This document shows, piece by piece, positions 15,904 through 24,446 of a stretch of DNA of 64,000 bases. Under the pieces are notes generated by a model. The model was not told the DNA's origin and made no database searches. It saw only the letters and a program-made list of their open reading frames with translations. The position numbers were made by a program, and so were the translations under genes. Source of the DNA: DASXYG01 sp036502625 (lineage in GTDB: Bacteria > Actinomycetota > Actinomycetes > Streptosporangiales > Streptosporangiaceae); contig DASXYG010000007.1 in the NCBI GenBank assembly GCA_036502625.1, positions 1 through 64,000 on the forward strand. The letters run 5' to 3'. Position 1 is the stretch's first letter; each line of letters starts with the position of its first letter.

Positions 15904-17127
15904 TCAGCCGGTGCAGGGCCGGGTACGGAACGCCCTCGGGAACCCGCGCGGGCGGGCGCCGGTGAGCAGGCTCAGCAGGACGGCGCCCGCGGCCAGCGCC
16001 ACCCCGGCGGCGAGCGCCGCGCGCCCGCCGCCGGACGCCGCGGCGATCCCGCCGAGCGCGCTGCCCGCCGCGCCGCCGGCCAGCGACGCCGACAGCAGCC
16101 AGGTGTACGCCTCGGTGACCGTGCCGGCCGGCGCGAGCTCGCCCATCAGCCCGAACTGCACCGCGCCCACGGGGGCCACGGCCAGCCCGGCGATGGCCAT
16201 CAGCGCGGCGAGGCCCGCCACGCCCGGTGCCACGGGCAGCGGCACGAACCCCGCGGTCAGCACCACGAGCCACCCCGTGTACTGGCGGCGCAGCGAGGCC
16301 CGCCATGTGCGCGCGCCCTGGAACAGCCCGCCGACGATGCTGCCCACGCCCAGCATGGCCAGCGTGACGCCGCTCAGCGCGGGCGCGCCGTGGCTCGCCG
16401 TGAACGCCGTGACGCCGACCTCGGCCGCCGCGATCGCCGCCGAGTCCGCGAGCACGATGACCAGCACGCCCCAGATCGCCGGAACCGCGAGCGGCCCGAG
16501 CCAGTGCGTCCGCTCGTACGGCGCGGGCGGCCGCCGCGCCGCCGGTGACGCGGTCATGAGGACGCCGCCGACCACGGTCAGCCCGGCGATCACCCAGACC
16601 GCGAGCGCGGGCGACCCGGCCGAGGACAGCAGCGCGACCAGCAGCGGCCCGGCCGCGTAGTAGAGGACCTGGAGGGCCATGGCGTCCAGGGAGTACGCGG
16701 CCTGCCGCAGGTCGTCGCGGGCCAGCATGGCGCGCCAGAGCGTGCGCGACACCGGGCCGAACGGCGGCAGCAGCGCGCCCGCGACCGCAGCCGCGGCCAG
16801 CACGACGCCCAGCGGCGCGTGCCCCGCGGCCAGCGCGAGCCCGGCCAGCGCGAGCGCCTGCGCCGGCGAAGTGACGGCGAGCACCGGCGCCGCGCCGAGC
16901 CGGTCGACCAGCCGGCCGCGCAGCGGCGCGGCGGCGCCGCTGGCCAGGCCGAAGCACGCGGTGGCCGCGCCGGCGGCGGCGATCGAGCCGGTCGAGCCGC
17001 GTACGAGCAGCAGCAGCGCCAGCGTCGTCATCCCGATCGGCAGCCTGGCCAGCACCGATGCCGCGCCCACCCACGCCACACCGGGTGTGCGCACCAGCTC
17101 CCCGTACCGCCGCAGACCCGTGGACAC
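15904..17127 (-). CDS. MFS transporter
   Basis: 407 residues with about 12 hydrophobic segments, many very rich in Ala, Gly and Leu. The motif A position reads PLRGRLVDRLGAAPVLAV after TM2, and a central cytoplasmic loop (RRPPAPYERTHWLGPL) divides the two halves. It resembles actinobacterial MFS proteins of unknown substrate. The GTG at 17127 starts it. Divergent from the DUF3145 gene, with 181 bp between starts. No regulator sits beside it. Confidence 0.85.
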   Translation of the reverse strand: MSTGLRRYGELVRTPGVAWVGAASVLARLPIGMTTLALLLLVRGSTGSIAAAGAATACFGLASGAAAPLRGRLVDRLGAAPVLAVTSPAQALALAGLALAAGHAPLGVVLAAAAVAGALLPPFGPVSRTLWRAMLARDDLRQAAYSLDAMALQVLYYAAGPLLVALLSSAGSPALAVWVIAGLTVVGGVLMTASPAARRPPAPYERTHWLGPLAVPAIWGVLVIVLADSAAIAAAEVGVTAFTASHGAPALSGVTLAMLGVGSIVGGLFQGARTWRASLRRQYTGWLVVLTAGFVPLPVAPGVAGLAALMAIAGLAVAPVGAVQFGLMGELAPAGTVTEAYTWLLSASLAGGAAGSALGGIAAASGGGRAALAAGVALAAGAVLLSLLTGARPRGFPRAFRTRPCTG

Positions 17128-17308
17128 GGGACGACCCTAGACGGCCGGAGATCCCGGGAACATCAACGTGTTCTCCGGAACTTCGGTGGCGTGCTGGAGA
17201 CTCTGAGACGCGTGGGGCACAATATGGCGAGGATGTCACGGGTGCAGTCTGGGCCTGGGGCGTAACGAGGCGTCGGGGAAGCGTGCTCGTTCGTCTCCAG
17301 GAGGTCAG

Positions 17309-17803
17309 GTGTCCGCACGTGGCGTGCTGTACGTTCACTCCGCGCCTCCGGCGCTGAGCCCGCATGTCGAGTGGGCCGTCGCCGGTGTCGTCGGCGTGCC
17401 CGTGACCATGCCCTGGGTCGCCCAGCCGGCCGCCCCGGGCAACATGCGTGCCGAGCTGTCCTGGGAAGGGCGGCCCGGCACGGCTGCTGCTGTCGCGTCC
17501 GCGCTCAAGGGCTGGCAGCTCCTGCGATACGAGGTGACCGAGGACGCCGGCCCCGGCTGCGACGGCGTCCGCTATAGCTGTACTCCCACCCTCGGCGTGC
17601 ACACCGCCGTCATCGGCGCCAGCGGCGACGTGCAGATCGGCGAGGACCGCCTGCGCTCGGCCATGGCCGCGGCGGCGGCGGGCCGGGTCGAGCTCACCGA
17701 GGAGCTGGACAAGCTGCTCGGCCGCCCCTGGGACGAAGAGCTCGAACCCTTCCGCTACGCCGGCGACGGCGCCCCCGTGCGCTGGCTGCACGCCGCCGTC
17801 TAG
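17309..17803 (+). CDS. DUF3145 family protein
   Basis: 164 residues. The start MSARGVLYVHSAPPALSPHVEWAV, the RAELSWEGRPGTAAAVASAL centre and the RYSCTPTLGVHTAVI and LGRPWDEELEPFRYAGDG segments are the conserved features of DUF3145, a soluble protein found across Actinomycetota whose function is not known. A strong AGGAGGTCAG ribosome site directly precedes the GTG at 17309. It ends 10 bases before the convergent aldo/keto reductase stop, with no room for a separate terminator. Confidence 0.92.
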   Translation: MSARGVLYVHSAPPALSPHVEWAVAGVVGVPVTMPWVAQPAAPGNMRAELSWEGRPGTAAAVASALKGWQLLRYEVTEDAGPGCDGVRYSCTPTLGVHTAVIGASGDVQIGEDRLRSAMAAAAAGRVELTEELDKLLGRPWDEELEPFRYAGDGAPVRWLHAAV

Positions 17804-17813
17804 CCGTACGAAC

Positions 17814-18782
17814 TCAGTACTTCTGGAGGATCTCGTCCAGGGCCGCGCGGTCCTCCTCGGTCGGCCGCCACGTTCCGGCCTGCGCGTTGGCCCGTACCTG
17901 CTCGGGGCTCGTCGCGCCGGCGATCACCGAGCCCACGGCGGGCAGCGACGTCAGGCTCCCGATCGCGATGTCGATCATCGGCCGCCCGCGCTCGGCCGCG
18001 TACTCCGCCAGCGCCTCCACGAGGTCCCAGTTCGTGCCGGCGAGGCGGTTGACCGGCCACACCGTGAAGCGGCTCCCGGGCGGCGGCGGCGCGTCGCGCT
18101 GGTACTTCCCCGTCAGCACACCGCTGGCCAGCGGGAAGTACGGCAGCAGGCCCAGGCCGAACTTCCCGCACATCGGCAGGATCTCCGACTCCACGTTGTG
18201 GGCGTCGCGCTGGAGCAGGTTGTAGAGGTTCTGCGCGCTGACGAACGGCGTCAGGCCCTCCGTACGCGCGATCCAGGCGGCGTCGGCCATCTGCCACGCC
18301 GTGTGGTTCGAGCAGCCGATGTAGCGGACCTTGCCCTCCTTGACGAGCTCGTCGAGCGCCGTCAGGGTCTCGCGCATCGGCGTCTCGGGGTCCGGCCAGT
18401 GGATCTGGTAGAGGTCGATCCAGTCGGTGCCGAGCCGCTTCAGCGAGGCGTCGACCGCCTTGCGGATGTAGCGGCGCGATCCGCGCGCGCCCCAGTCGGG
18501 CCCGCCCGAGCCGCGCAGGTTCGAGCCGAACTTGGTCGCGACGATCGCCTCGTCGCGGCGGCCGCGCAGCGCGTGGCCGAGCAGCTCCTCCGACTCCCCG
18601 GGCCGCGAGCCGTAGCTGTCGGACGTGTCGAACAGCGTGATCCCGGTGTCCAGCGCCGCGCCGACCACGGCGTCGGTGGCCGCCTGGTCGATCTTCATGC
18701 CGAAGTTGTTGCAGCCGATCCCCACCGCGGAGACGGGCAGTCCGGAGTCGCCGAGCCGCCGGTACGTCATCTCTTCGCTCAT
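17814..18782 (-). CDS. Aldo/keto reductase
   Basis: 322 residues. A TIM-barrel NADPH-dependent reductase with MTYRRLGDSGLPVSAVGIGCNNF at the N-terminus, TLFDTSDSYGSRPGESEELLG with the catalytic Asp and Tyr near residues 52-57, the Lys in VATKFGSN, and His in QIHWPDPETP. NADP-binding residues lie in the C-terminal VIAGATSPEQVRANA. It belongs to the YdhF/YajO-like AKR subgroup that reduces small aldehydes and ketones; substrate not predictable. It is on the same strand as the downstream end of the TetR gene, with 60 bases between them. Confidence 0.93.
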   Translation of the reverse strand: MSEEMTYRRLGDSGLPVSAVGIGCNNFGMKIDQAATDAVVGAALDTGITLFDTSDSYGSRPGESEELLGHALRGRRDEAIVATKFGSNLRGSGGPDWGARGSRRYIRKAVDASLKRLGTDWIDLYQIHWPDPETPMRETLTALDELVKEGKVRYIGCSNHTAWQMADAAWIARTEGLTPFVSAQNLYNLLQRDAHNVESEILPMCGKFGLGLLPYFPLASGVLTGKYQRDAPPPPGSRFTVWPVNRLAGTNWDLVEALAEYAAERGRPMIDIAIGSLTSLPAVGSVIAGATSPEQVRANAQAGTWRPTEEDRAALDEILQKY

Positions 18783-18842
18783 GATCCCGACTCTACTTTT
18801 CGCCTTTGCGTACGAGTGCGGGACGGTCGGTACGGCGCGGGG

Positions 18843-19487
18843 CTAGCGGGAGACGCCGAGGTCGGCGGTGGTGATGGGGGAGCCGGGCAGCTCGGTGGGG
18901 TCGGCGGCGCGCAGGCCGTCCAGCGTGATCGACACCATCCGCGCGGGCGCGACGTCCTCCAGGCCGGGCGGTAGCTCGTCGGGGGAGCAGGTCAGGCGGC
19001 CGATCAGCATGATGACGTCGCCGGAGCCGACGTCGCGGCGCAGGGAGCCCTCGTCCTGCGCGGACGTCACGATCCGCTCCACCGCCGTGAACGTGGCCGC
19101 CTCGGCGTCCTCGAGTTCCGGGTCGCCGCGCAGTACCGCGTTCAGGTCCGGATCGATGATCGACTTCAGCGGCCCGGTGCGCAGCGTGCACGAGCGGGTG
19201 ACGAAGCGGCGCAGCGCGCTCCAGGAGTCCGGCTCCTCGGCCAGCGCCGACTCCGCGAGGTCGCGCATGCGGCCCGCGGTGTGCCGCGCGACCTCGCGGT
19301 GCAGGGCCGTGCGGTCGGGGAACCGGCGGTAGAGCGTGCCGACCCCGACTCCGGCGCGGCGGGCGATCTCCTCCATCGGGGCGTCGGCGCCGCGCTCGAT
19401 GAACAGGTCGCGCGCCGCCGCGACGATGCGGTCGCGGTTGCGGCGCGCGTCGGCCCGCATCGGGGCGTCTTCCTTCGGCACGGCCAT
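18843..19487 (-). CDS. TetR family transcriptional repressor
   Basis: 214 residues. The N-terminal HTH is clear: RDRIVAAARDLFIERGADAPMEEIARRAGVGVGTLYRRFPDR. The rest is a helical ligand-binding domain with little identity to named regulators. Start placed at the ATG at 19487 (MAVPKED); an ATG 9 codons later is also possible. The gene is divergent from an LLM-class oxidoreductase, and the space between them holds a nested inverted repeat that covers both putative -10 boxes. It therefore likely represses itself and the oxidoreductase until a small-molecule inducer binds. Confidence 0.93.
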   Translation of the reverse strand: MAVPKEDAPMRADARRNRDRIVAAARDLFIERGADAPMEEIARRAGVGVGTLYRRFPDRTALHREVARHTAGRMRDLAESALAEEPDSWSALRRFVTRSCTLRTGPLKSIIDPDLNAVLRGDPELEDAEAATFTAVERIVTSAQDEGSLRRDVGSGDVIMLIGRLTCSPDELPPGLEDVAPARMVSITLDGLRAADPTELPGSPITTADLGVSR

Positions 19488-19503
19488 ACGGTACCCGCAA
19501 TCC

Positions 19504-19563
19504 AAGTGGACGAAATCCTTCCGGTTAGAGTACGGTACGAAACCGGAAGGAATTCTTCCACTT
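19504..19563. promoter_or_regulatory. TetR operator with nested inverted repeats and divergent promoters
   Basis: The inner arms CCTTCCGGTT (19517-19526) and AACCGGAAGG (19541-19550) are a perfect 10-bp inverted repeat with a 14-bp centre. The outer arms AAGTGGA (19504-19510) and TCCACTT (19557-19563) pair around it. The centre contains TAGAGT on the plus strand and TACTCT on the minus strand, plausible -10 boxes for both genes, so a repressor bound here would block both. Confidence 0.75.
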
Positions 19564-19582
19564 ACCCCTGGAGGGCGGACGC

Positions 19583-20500
19583 ATGCGCATCGGCATCGGA
19601 CTGGACGAGCGGAACATGACGCTGGACGAGGTGATCGGCTGGGCGCGGGCCACCGCCGGCGCCGGGCTGACCGGCCTCTGGCTGGGCGAGCACCGCGCGT
19701 GGGACCCGCTGACCACGCTGGCCCTGGCCGCGCGCGAGGCGCCCGGCATCGAGCTCGGCACGGCCGTCGTGCTGACGTACGCGCAGCACCCGCTCACGAT
19801 GGCCTCCCAAGCGCTGACGGTGCAGGCGGCGAGCGGCAACCGGCTGCTGCTGGGCGTCGGGCCCAGCCACGCCCCGCTCATCGAGGGCCAGTACGGCTAC
19901 CCCTTCGAGCGTCCCGCGCGGCACGTACGCGAGTACCTGGAGGTCCTGGGGCCGCTGCTGCGCGGCGAGCAGGTCGCGTACACGGGGGAGACGGTGCGCG
20001 CGGCCGGCGGGGTGACGGCGCCCGGCACGACTTCGCCGCCGCTGCTGCTGGCCGCGCTGGGGCCGGTCATGCTGCGCATCGCCGGGGAGCTCGCCGACGG
20101 CACGGTGCTGGCCTGGGCCGGGCCCGCCGCCGTCGAGAACCACGTGGTGCCGCTGATCACCCGTGCGGCCGAGGCGGCGGGCCGCCCGGCGCCGCGCGTC
20201 CAGGCGATGCCGCTGGTCCTCGTGACCGACGACGTGGACGACGCGTACCGGCGGATCAGCGAGGAGTTCGGCGTCGCCGCGTCGATGCCCAGCTACCGGG
20301 CGATCCTGGACCAGGGCGGCGCGGACGACGTCACCGATGTGGTGGTCGTCGGCGACGAGAAGGCCGTGGAGCGCGAACTGCGCCGCTACGCCGACGCGGG
20401 GGCCACCGACGTGATCGCGATGCTGTTCGGCAACCCGGAGGAGCAGCACCGGACGCTCGAGGTGATGTCGGGGCTGGTGGACGAGCGCGCGCCGGCTTGA
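19583..20500 (+). CDS. LLM class (luciferase-like) oxidoreductase, probably F420-dependent
   Basis: 305 residues. A TIM-barrel flavin/F420 oxidoreductase: N-terminal MRIGIGLDERNMTLDEVIGWARATAGAGLTGLWLGEH, the GIELGTAVVLTYAQHPLTMASQALTVQ strand and helix, the RLLLGVGPSHAPLIEG turn and a C-terminal YADAGATDVIAMLFG segment, as in the TIGR03564-type F420 family. The cofactor (F420 rather than FMN) is inferred from family and host group. A GGAGGGCGG ribosome site precedes the ATG. The divergent TetR gene and shared operator make it the likely target of that repressor, suggesting a role in detoxifying or modifying the TetR ligand. Confidence 0.9.
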   Translation: MRIGIGLDERNMTLDEVIGWARATAGAGLTGLWLGEHRAWDPLTTLALAAREAPGIELGTAVVLTYAQHPLTMASQALTVQAASGNRLLLGVGPSHAPLIEGQYGYPFERPARHVREYLEVLGPLLRGEQVAYTGETVRAAGGVTAPGTTSPPLLLAALGPVMLRIAGELADGTVLAWAGPAAVENHVVPLITRAAEAAGRPAPRVQAMPLVLVTDDVDDAYRRISEEFGVAASMPSYRAILDQGGADDVTDVVVVGDEKAVERELRRYADAGATDVIAMLFGNPEEQHRTLEVMSGLVDERAPA

Positions 20501-20523
20501 CCTGAACCGCGGTTGACGGTGCA

Positions 20524-20568
20524 CGCTGTGGACAGTACGGGCCAATCTGTCTCGGACTGTCCACAGCG
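20524..20568. promoter_or_regulatory. 13-bp perfect inverted repeat upstream of ABC exporter
   Basis: CGCTGTGGACAGT (20524-20536) and ACTGTCCACAGCG (20556-20568) are exact reverse complements with 19 bp between them; the arms are 32 bp apart start to start, about three helical turns. The position, 24 bp after the LLM stop and about 100 bp before the exporter start, allows either a terminator or an operator. A TTGACG at 20513 precedes it. Confidence 0.5.
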
Positions 20569-20666
20569 GCTGGAAAATAGGTTGTGACGGACCGTCGTGA
20601 CGACGATCGTTGTTGCGTCCCGAAAAGGCCCGTGTCCACCGTCACCGTTGAGCCCGAGAAGGTCCC

Positions 20667-22400
20667 GTGCTGATCCGCCTCCTGCGCGCCTTTCTGCGCC
20701 CGTACAACAGGTCGCTGCTGCTGATCGTGGTGCTGCAGTTCGTCCAGACCATGGCGGTCCTGTACCTCCCCACCCTGAACGCCGACGTCATCGACAACGG
20801 CGTGGTGAAGGGCGACACCGGCTACATCCTGCGCATCGGCGCGTTCATGCTGGCCGTGACGCTGGTGCAGATCGTGTGCTCGGGCGCGGCGGTCTACTTC
20901 GGCGCCCGCACCGCCATGGCCGTGGGGCGTGACGTCCGCGGCGCGATCTTCGACCGCGTGCAGGGCTTCTCCGTCCGCGAGGTCGGCAAGTTCGGCGCCC
21001 CGTCCCTGATCACCCGCACCACGAACGACGTGCAGCAGGTGCAACTGCTCGTGGTCATGACGCTGACGCTGATGGTGTCGGCGCCGATCATGTGCGTCGG
21101 CGGCATCGTGATGGCGCTGAACCAGGACGTCCAGTTGTCCAGCCTGCTGCTGGTCATCGTGCCGGTGCTGATCATCGCGGTGACGCTGATCCTCCGCCGG
21201 ATGGGCCCGCTGTTCCGCAGCATGCAGGAGCGCATCGACGGCGTGAACCGCGTGATGCGCGAGCAGATCACCGGTGTGCGGGTGATCCGCGCCTTCGTCC
21301 GCGACACCCACGAGCGCGAGCGGTTCGCCGCCGCCAACACCGACCTCATGTCGGTGGCCGTGAAGACCGGCCGGCTGATGTCCATGATGTTCCCGATCGT
21401 GCTGCTGGTCATGAACATCTCCAGCGTCGCCGTGATGTGGTTCGGCGGCCACCTCATCAGCACGAACGACATGCAGGTCGGCGCGCTGACGGCGTTCCTG
21501 AACTACCTCATGCAGATCCTCATGTCCGTGATGATGGCGATGTTCATGTTCATGCTGTGGCCGCGCGCCGCCGTCTGCGCCGAGCGCATCGAAGAGGTGC
21601 TCGACACGGAGACCAGCGTGACCGCGCCCACCGCGCCGGTCACCGAGCTGCGCGGCCACGGCGAGCTCGAGCTGCGCGGCGTCGACTTCGCCTACCCGGG
21701 CGCCGAGGAGCCGGTGCTCTGCGGCGTCGACCTCGTGGCCAGGCCCGGCCAGACCACCGCCGTCATCGGGTCCACCGGCGCCGGAAAGACCACGCTGCTG
21801 AACCTGATTCCCCGGCTGTGCGACGTCACCGGCGGAACCGTCCTGGTCGACGGCACCGACGTCCGCGAGATCGAACCGGCCGTGCTGGCGAAGACCGTCG
21901 GGCTGGTGCCGCAGAAGCCGTACCTCTTCTCCGGCACGATCGCCTCCAACCTCCGCTACGGCGACCCCGACGCCACCGACGACGACCTGTGGCACGCCCT
22001 GGAGACCGCGCAGGCGCGCGATTTCGTCGAGCAGCTCTCCGAGGGGCTCGACGCCCCGATCTCCCAGGGCGGCGGCAACGTCTCCGGCGGCCAGCGGCAG
22101 CGGCTGGCCATCGCGCGTGCGCTGGTCGCCAAGCCGGAGATCTACCTCTTCGACGACTCGTTCTCCGCGCTCGACTACGCCACTGACGCGGCGCTGCGCG
22201 CCGCGCTGTCCCGCGAGACCGGCGGCGCCACGGTCGTGATCGTCGCGCAGCGCGTGTCCACCATCCGCCAGGCCGAGCGCATCGTGGTCCTCGACGAGGG
22301 CCGCGTCGTCGGCACCGGCACGCACACCGAACTCATGGCCAGTAACCAGACGTACCGGGAGATCGTGCTCTCCCAGCTCACCGAGGAGGAGGCGGCGTGA
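20667..22400 (+). CDS. ABC exporter half-transporter (TMD-NBD), first of a heterodimer
   Basis: 577 residues. Six membrane segments over residues 15-300 form a type IV exporter domain with the intracellular helix DRVQGFSVREVGKFGAPSLITRTTNDV. The NBD from about 325 has Walker A GSTGAGKTTL, signature NVSGGQRQRLAIARAL and Walker B IYLFDDSFSALD. The residue after the Walker B Asp is Asp (FDDS), not Glu, so this half probably carries the degenerate ATPase site typical of heterodimeric exporters. The H loop is replaced by Gln in VIVAQRVS. GTG start with GAGAAG upstream. The next gene overlaps by 4 bases. Confidence 0.93.
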   Translation: MLIRLLRAFLRPYNRSLLLIVVLQFVQTMAVLYLPTLNADVIDNGVVKGDTGYILRIGAFMLAVTLVQIVCSGAAVYFGARTAMAVGRDVRGAIFDRVQGFSVREVGKFGAPSLITRTTNDVQQVQLLVVMTLTLMVSAPIMCVGGIVMALNQDVQLSSLLLVIVPVLIIAVTLILRRMGPLFRSMQERIDGVNRVMREQITGVRVIRAFVRDTHERERFAAANTDLMSVAVKTGRLMSMMFPIVLLVMNISSVAVMWFGGHLISTNDMQVGALTAFLNYLMQILMSVMMAMFMFMLWPRAAVCAERIEEVLDTETSVTAPTAPVTELRGHGELELRGVDFAYPGAEEPVLCGVDLVARPGQTTAVIGSTGAGKTTLLNLIPRLCDVTGGTVLVDGTDVREIEPAVLAKTVGLVPQKPYLFSGTIASNLRYGDPDATDDDLWHALETAQARDFVEQLSEGLDAPISQGGGNVSGGQRQRLAIARALVAKPEIYLFDDSFSALDYATDAALRAALSRETGGATVVIVAQRVSTIRQAERIVVLDEGRVVGTGTHTELMASNQTYREIVLSQLTEEEAA

Positions 22401-24388
22401 GCCGCGAAGAAGAGGACCAGGCGTCCGGGCCGCCCAAGCGCGGGCCGGGCCCGGACCCCGCGACCACCCGCGGCCCGGCCGGCGCCATGCGCGGCGCCAT
22501 GCCCACCGAGAAGGCGATGAACTTCCTCGGGTCGAGCAAGCGGCTGCTGCGCATGATGCGCCCCGAGCGCGCGCTCGTGTCCGTCGTGCTCGTCCTGGGC
22601 GTCATCAGCGTCGCGCTGACCGTCCTCGGCCCGCGCATCCTCGGCCACGCCACCGACCTGATCTTCGCGGGCGTCATCGGCGGCCGGCTCCCCGCCGGCA
22701 CCACCAAGGAGCAGGTGGTGGCCGGCCTGCGCGCCAAGGGCCAGACCAACCTGGCCGACATGCTGTCGTCCATGAACGTCGTGCCCGGCCAGGGCATCGA
22801 CTTCACCGCGGTCGGCAAGGTGCTGCTCGGCGTGGTGGTGCTGTTCCTCGCGGCGTCGGCGTTCGCGTGGTTCCAGGCCCGGATCACCACCACGATCGTG
22901 CAGCGGCTCGCCTTCCGCCTGCGCGCGGAGACCGAGCGGAAGCTGGCCCGGCTCCCGCTGAACTACTTCGACCGCCAGCCGCGCGGCGAGATCCTCTCCC
23001 GTACGACCAACGACATCGACAACATCGGCCAGACCCTCCAGCAGGCGCTGAGCCAGATCGTCACGTCGCTGCTGTCGATCATCGGCGTGCTGGCCATGAT
23101 GGTGCTGATCTCGCCGATCCTGGCGATCGTCGCGGTGGTGACGGTCCCGGTGTCGGTCTACGTCGCGACGGTCATCGGCAAGCGCGCGCAGCCGCAGTTC
23201 CTGAAGCAGTGGTCGAGCACCGGCAAGCTGAACGGCCACATCGAGGAGATGTTCACCGGCCACGCCGTGGTGAAGGTGTTCGGCCGCCAGGAGCAGGCCG
23301 CGCAGACCTTCGACGAGCACAACCAGGCGCTCTACCAGTCCAGCTTCCGCGCGCAGTTCATCTCCGGGCTGATCCAGCCCGCGATGATGTTCATCGGCAA
23401 CCTGAACTACGTCCTCGTCGCGGTCATCGGCGGGCTGCGGGTCGCCTCGGGCAGCCTCTCCCTGGGCGACGTCCAGGCCTTCGTGCAGTACTCCCGGCAG
23501 TTCACCCAGCCGATCACCCAGGTCGCCTCCATGGCGAACCTGCTCCAGTCGGGCATCGCCTCCGCCGAGCGGGTCTTCGACCTGATCGACGCCGAGGAGC
23601 AGGAGCCCGACGCGGAGTCCACGGGCGGGCGCGGGCGCGCCGCGGGCCGCGTCGCCTTCGAGGACGTCTCGTTCCGCTACGACCCCGACAAACCGCTGAT
23701 CGACGACCTGTCGCTGAAGGTCGAGCCGGGCCAGACCGTCGCGATCGTCGGCCCCACGGGCGCGGGCAAGACCACCCTGGTCAACCTGCTCATGCGGTTC
23801 TACGAGGTCCGCGCCGGCCGCATCACCCTCGACGGGGTGGACATCTCGTCCATGCCGCGCGAGGAGCTGCGCGCCAACATCGGCATGGTCCTGCAGGACA
23901 CCTGGCTGTTCGGCGGCACCATCGCGGACAACATCGCCTACGGCGCCGACGGCGTGTCGCGCGAGCGGGTCATCGAGGCCGCCAAGGCCACCCACGTGGA
24001 CCGCTTCGTCCGCACCCTCCCCGACGGCTACGACACGATGATCGACGAGGAGGGCTCGAACGTCAGCGAGGGGGAGAAGCAGCTCCTCACGATCGCCCGC
24101 GCGTTCCTGACCGAACCGTCGATCCTCGTCCTCGACGAGGCCACCAGCTCGGTCGACACCCGCACCGAGGTGCTGATCCAGCACGCCATGACGTCCCTTC
24201 GGCAGGGCCGCACCAGCTTCGTCATCGCCCACCGGCTGTCCACCATCCGCGACGCCGACGTCATCCTCGTGATGGAGTCCGGCCACATCGTGGAGCAGGG
24301 CACCCACGAGAAGCTGCTCGCCGCCGACGGGGCGTACGCCCGGCTCTACGCCGCCCAGTTCGCGCAGGCGGTCGCCGAGGTCGACTGA
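22397..24388 (+). CDS. ABC exporter half-transporter (TMD-NBD), second of a heterodimer
   Basis: 663 residues. A charged N-terminal tail of about 50 residues precedes the transmembrane domain, which has an unusually long TM1-TM2 loop (residues 85-145). The NBD has Walker A GPTGAGKTTL, Walker B ILVLDEATSSVD with catalytic Glu, and an intact His in VIAHRLST, while the signature reads NVSEGEKQLLTIARAF (SEGEK rather than SGGQ). This is complementary to the first subunit, so one consensus and one degenerate site would form. The GTG start lies in the preceding stop (GTGA). Likely exports a lipid, peptide or drug. Confidence 0.93.
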   Translation: MSREEEDQASGPPKRGPGPDPATTRGPAGAMRGAMPTEKAMNFLGSSKRLLRMMRPERALVSVVLVLGVISVALTVLGPRILGHATDLIFAGVIGGRLPAGTTKEQVVAGLRAKGQTNLADMLSSMNVVPGQGIDFTAVGKVLLGVVVLFLAASAFAWFQARITTTIVQRLAFRLRAETERKLARLPLNYFDRQPRGEILSRTTNDIDNIGQTLQQALSQIVTSLLSIIGVLAMMVLISPILAIVAVVTVPVSVYVATVIGKRAQPQFLKQWSSTGKLNGHIEEMFTGHAVVKVFGRQEQAAQTFDEHNQALYQSSFRAQFISGLIQPAMMFIGNLNYVLVAVIGGLRVASGSLSLGDVQAFVQYSRQFTQPITQVASMANLLQSGIASAERVFDLIDAEEQEPDAESTGGRGRAAGRVAFEDVSFRYDPDKPLIDDLSLKVEPGQTVAIVGPTGAGKTTLVNLLMRFYEVRAGRITLDGVDISSMPREELRANIGMVLQDTWLFGGTIADNIAYGADGVSRERVIEAAKATHVDRFVRTLPDGYDTMIDEEGSNVSEGEKQLLTIARAFLTEPSILVLDEATSSVDTRTEVLIQHAMTSLRQGRTSFVIAHRLSTIRDADVILVMESGHIVEQGTHEKLLAADGAYARLYAAQFAQAVAEVD

Positions 24389-24394
24389 CGGCGC

Positions 24395-24430
24395 ACGGGC
24401 CGGGCGCCACCGTCCAGGCGCCCGGCCCGT
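24395..24430. terminator. Bidirectional hairpin terminator
   Basis: A perfect 14-bp stem, ACGGGCCGGGCGCC with its complement and an 8-base loop, sits between the convergent exporter and phosphatase genes. Confidence 0.8.
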
Positions 24431-24446
24431 CCACCACCCATCGGGG

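Noticed and set aside
14855..17791. A 978-codon frame that would fuse an unknown N-terminal region to the ABC ATPase
   Set aside because: The extension overlaps the MFS gene antisense and the ATPase has a normal ATG at 15763 at the family's usual N-terminus.
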